NCBI GenBank assembly: GCA_028683955.1
Contig: JAQUGR010000002.1
Coordinates: 248,001 to 312,000, forward strand
DNA: 64,000 nt
DNA from: Bacillota bacterium
Lineage (GTDB): Bacteria; Bacillota; TC1
Direction of reading: 5' to 3'
The notes beneath the pieces are model-generated. The model had not been told where the DNA came from, did no database searches, and saw only the letters and a list, made by a program, of their open reading frames with translations. The translations under genes were made by a program, and so were the position numbers. This document shows positions 63,088 to 64,000 of this stretch, piece by piece; position 1 is the stretch's first letter, and each line of letters begins with the position of its first letter.

Positions 63088-64000
63088 ATGACAGACCATG
63101 AAAATAAAATATATAGCGAAATAGCAAAAGCAAATGGGATCTTAGGTTCTGAGATTGCTGCTCATCTTGGACTTGAGAAAAGAATTGTTAATTCCATGCT
63201 GGCAAAAAGCACTTTATTAAAAGCACTTGTAAAACAAGAATCAAACTACAAATGGTATCTTTTATCAAAAAAAATACCTACTGCTGGACCTGATATTCCG
63301 AAGCCGGACAAAGATTTGCAAAATATCTGTAATTACTATTTGAATTGTCTGAGTCTAGAATCTAGCAGTTCTGTATCACAGTTTCTGACAAGCAAGTTTG
63401 CTCTGCAATATGCGCTCTTAGATGGTCTGAAAGTTGATGCTAATATTGATAAAGAAGCTATTTCCTTATTGAATAAAATAAATGGCAATAAAAACTCAAA
63501 GGCATATCTTGGTTATCCGGTTCGTATATATTCTATATTCGGTAAAGAGGGCACAGAATATAAGAAAATAGCTCCAATATTCCTTTTCCCTGTTGAATAT
63601 TCAGGAGGTCAAGTAAACATAAGCTGGATACCTTCAGTCAACATGGATGTGCTGAAAGCCTACAATGCTGAAAATAGTATTGATTCTCTTACTGTTGAAT
63701 TAGTGAATCTAGAAACCGAACTTGGAATGAATATACCAGATGCTGAAATAGAAAAAGAGGATTTGGTTCTTAGGTTAATAAAAATCCGTCAATGGGATTG
63801 GGCAGAATCAATTGATCCTTACAATATACCCAAGACAGAAGATTTAACTTCTTTTTCCAACGGAATATACAATCGCCCAATAATTATCGAAACAGAAAAG
63901 GAAAAGTTTACCCAAGGTCTTGAGGCAGAACTGATGGCACTTGCCAATATGCCAGAAGAAAACTACAAAGATACAGCCTTGTATTCCTGGATTAAAGATG
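63088..64000 (+). CDS. Partial protein with N-terminal winged helix; possible helicase/defence gene
   Basis: The frame is open from ATG 63088 (after GAGGTG) to the window end, 304 codons, so the gene is cut. Residues 1-55 look like a winged helix (IYSEIAKANGILGSEIAAHL, then LAKSTLLKALVKQ). Residues ~140-190 (YLGYPVRIYSIFGKEGTEYK, then IAPIFLFPVEY) resemble the pre-helicase region of large DNA2/AAA-type ATPases found in mobile elements and defence islands. No Walker motif is reached before the edge. Composition is balanced, unlike the T/G-rich genes before the tRNA. The function remains unassigned. Confidence 0.6.
   Translation, partial: MTDHENKIYSEIAKANGILGSEIAAHLGLEKRIVNSMLAKSTLLKALVKQESNYKWYLLSKKIPTAGPDIPKPDKDLQNICNYYLNCLSLESSSSVSQFLTSKFALQYALLDGLKVDANIDKEAISLLNKINGNKNSKAYLGYPVRIYSIFGKEGTEYKKIAPIFLFPVEYSGGQVNISWIPSVNMDVLKAYNAENSIDSLTVELVNLETELGMNIPDAEIEKEDLVLRLIKIRQWDWAESIDPYNIPKTEDLTSFSNGIYNRPIIIETEKEKFTQGLEAELMALANMPEENYKDTALYSWIKD

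Overview
The window is low-GC, densely coded bacterial chromosome with strong AGGAGG-type ribosome binding sites, ATG/GTG/TTG starts and many intrinsic terminators. Gene content points to an anaerobic Firmicute of the Clostridia/Tissierellia type: a flavodiiron protein, radical-SAM enzymes, a UbiD/UbiX pair, a YedE-type selenium transporter with a DUF3343 carrier, and a selD gene that itself needs UGA read as selenocysteine. No species is claimed.

Layout. 0-5.5 kb: LacI-type regulator, orphan BMP-family lipoprotein, flavin reductase, UbiD and UbiX; three copies of one palindromic operator tie regulator and lipoprotein together. 5.7-11 kb: AmmeMemoRadiSam genes, TM2 protein, YjbQ, SRAP/YedK and a membrane serine protease. 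11.4-15.8 kb (minus): arsenosugar-type cluster (two glycosyltransferases, redox protein, ArsS, two membrane proteins). 16-23 kb: Old Yellow Enzyme, two-component system, a small secreted protein with a two-permease ABC transporter. 23-29.5 kb: nuclease, flavodiiron protein, MsrB, MFS pump, selenium genes, and an AlkD-type gene broken by one amber codon. 29.6-39.5 kb: ABC exporter, GntR regulator with a second orphan BMP lipoprotein, nucleoside deaminase, glycerol dehydrogenase, membrane/redox genes, lipid kinase.

39.6-43.3 kb is the most striking part. Four tandem copies of a small-RNA-like unit (each with TATTAT box, hairpin, conserved C-rich single strand and its own terminator) precede an Rrf2 regulator. 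Next come a consensus promoter, an unlisted 30-codon leader peptide with a Cys-Cys-Cys run, and metY-cysK. A second unlisted leader peptide, rich in Phe/Tyr with one Trp and followed by an intrinsic terminator, precedes aroF at 47.9 kb. Both look like ribosome-sensing attenuators for the amino acid made by the downstream genes.

47.9-62.4 kb: a long unidirectional block, aroF-tyrA-aroB-aroA-aroC-pheA, then CYTH, LysR, a QueG-like protein, M18 aminopeptidase, selD (Sec codon at 58065), a CmpB-type membrane protein, and a partial Tad-pilus-like set. Coding-strand composition drifts along this block from A-rich to extremely T+G-rich. A tRNA-Leu(CAA) at 62.5 kb is followed by an imperfect copy of its anticodon-arm segment and by a gene cut by the window edge with a winged-helix-like start: possibly the edge of an integrated element.
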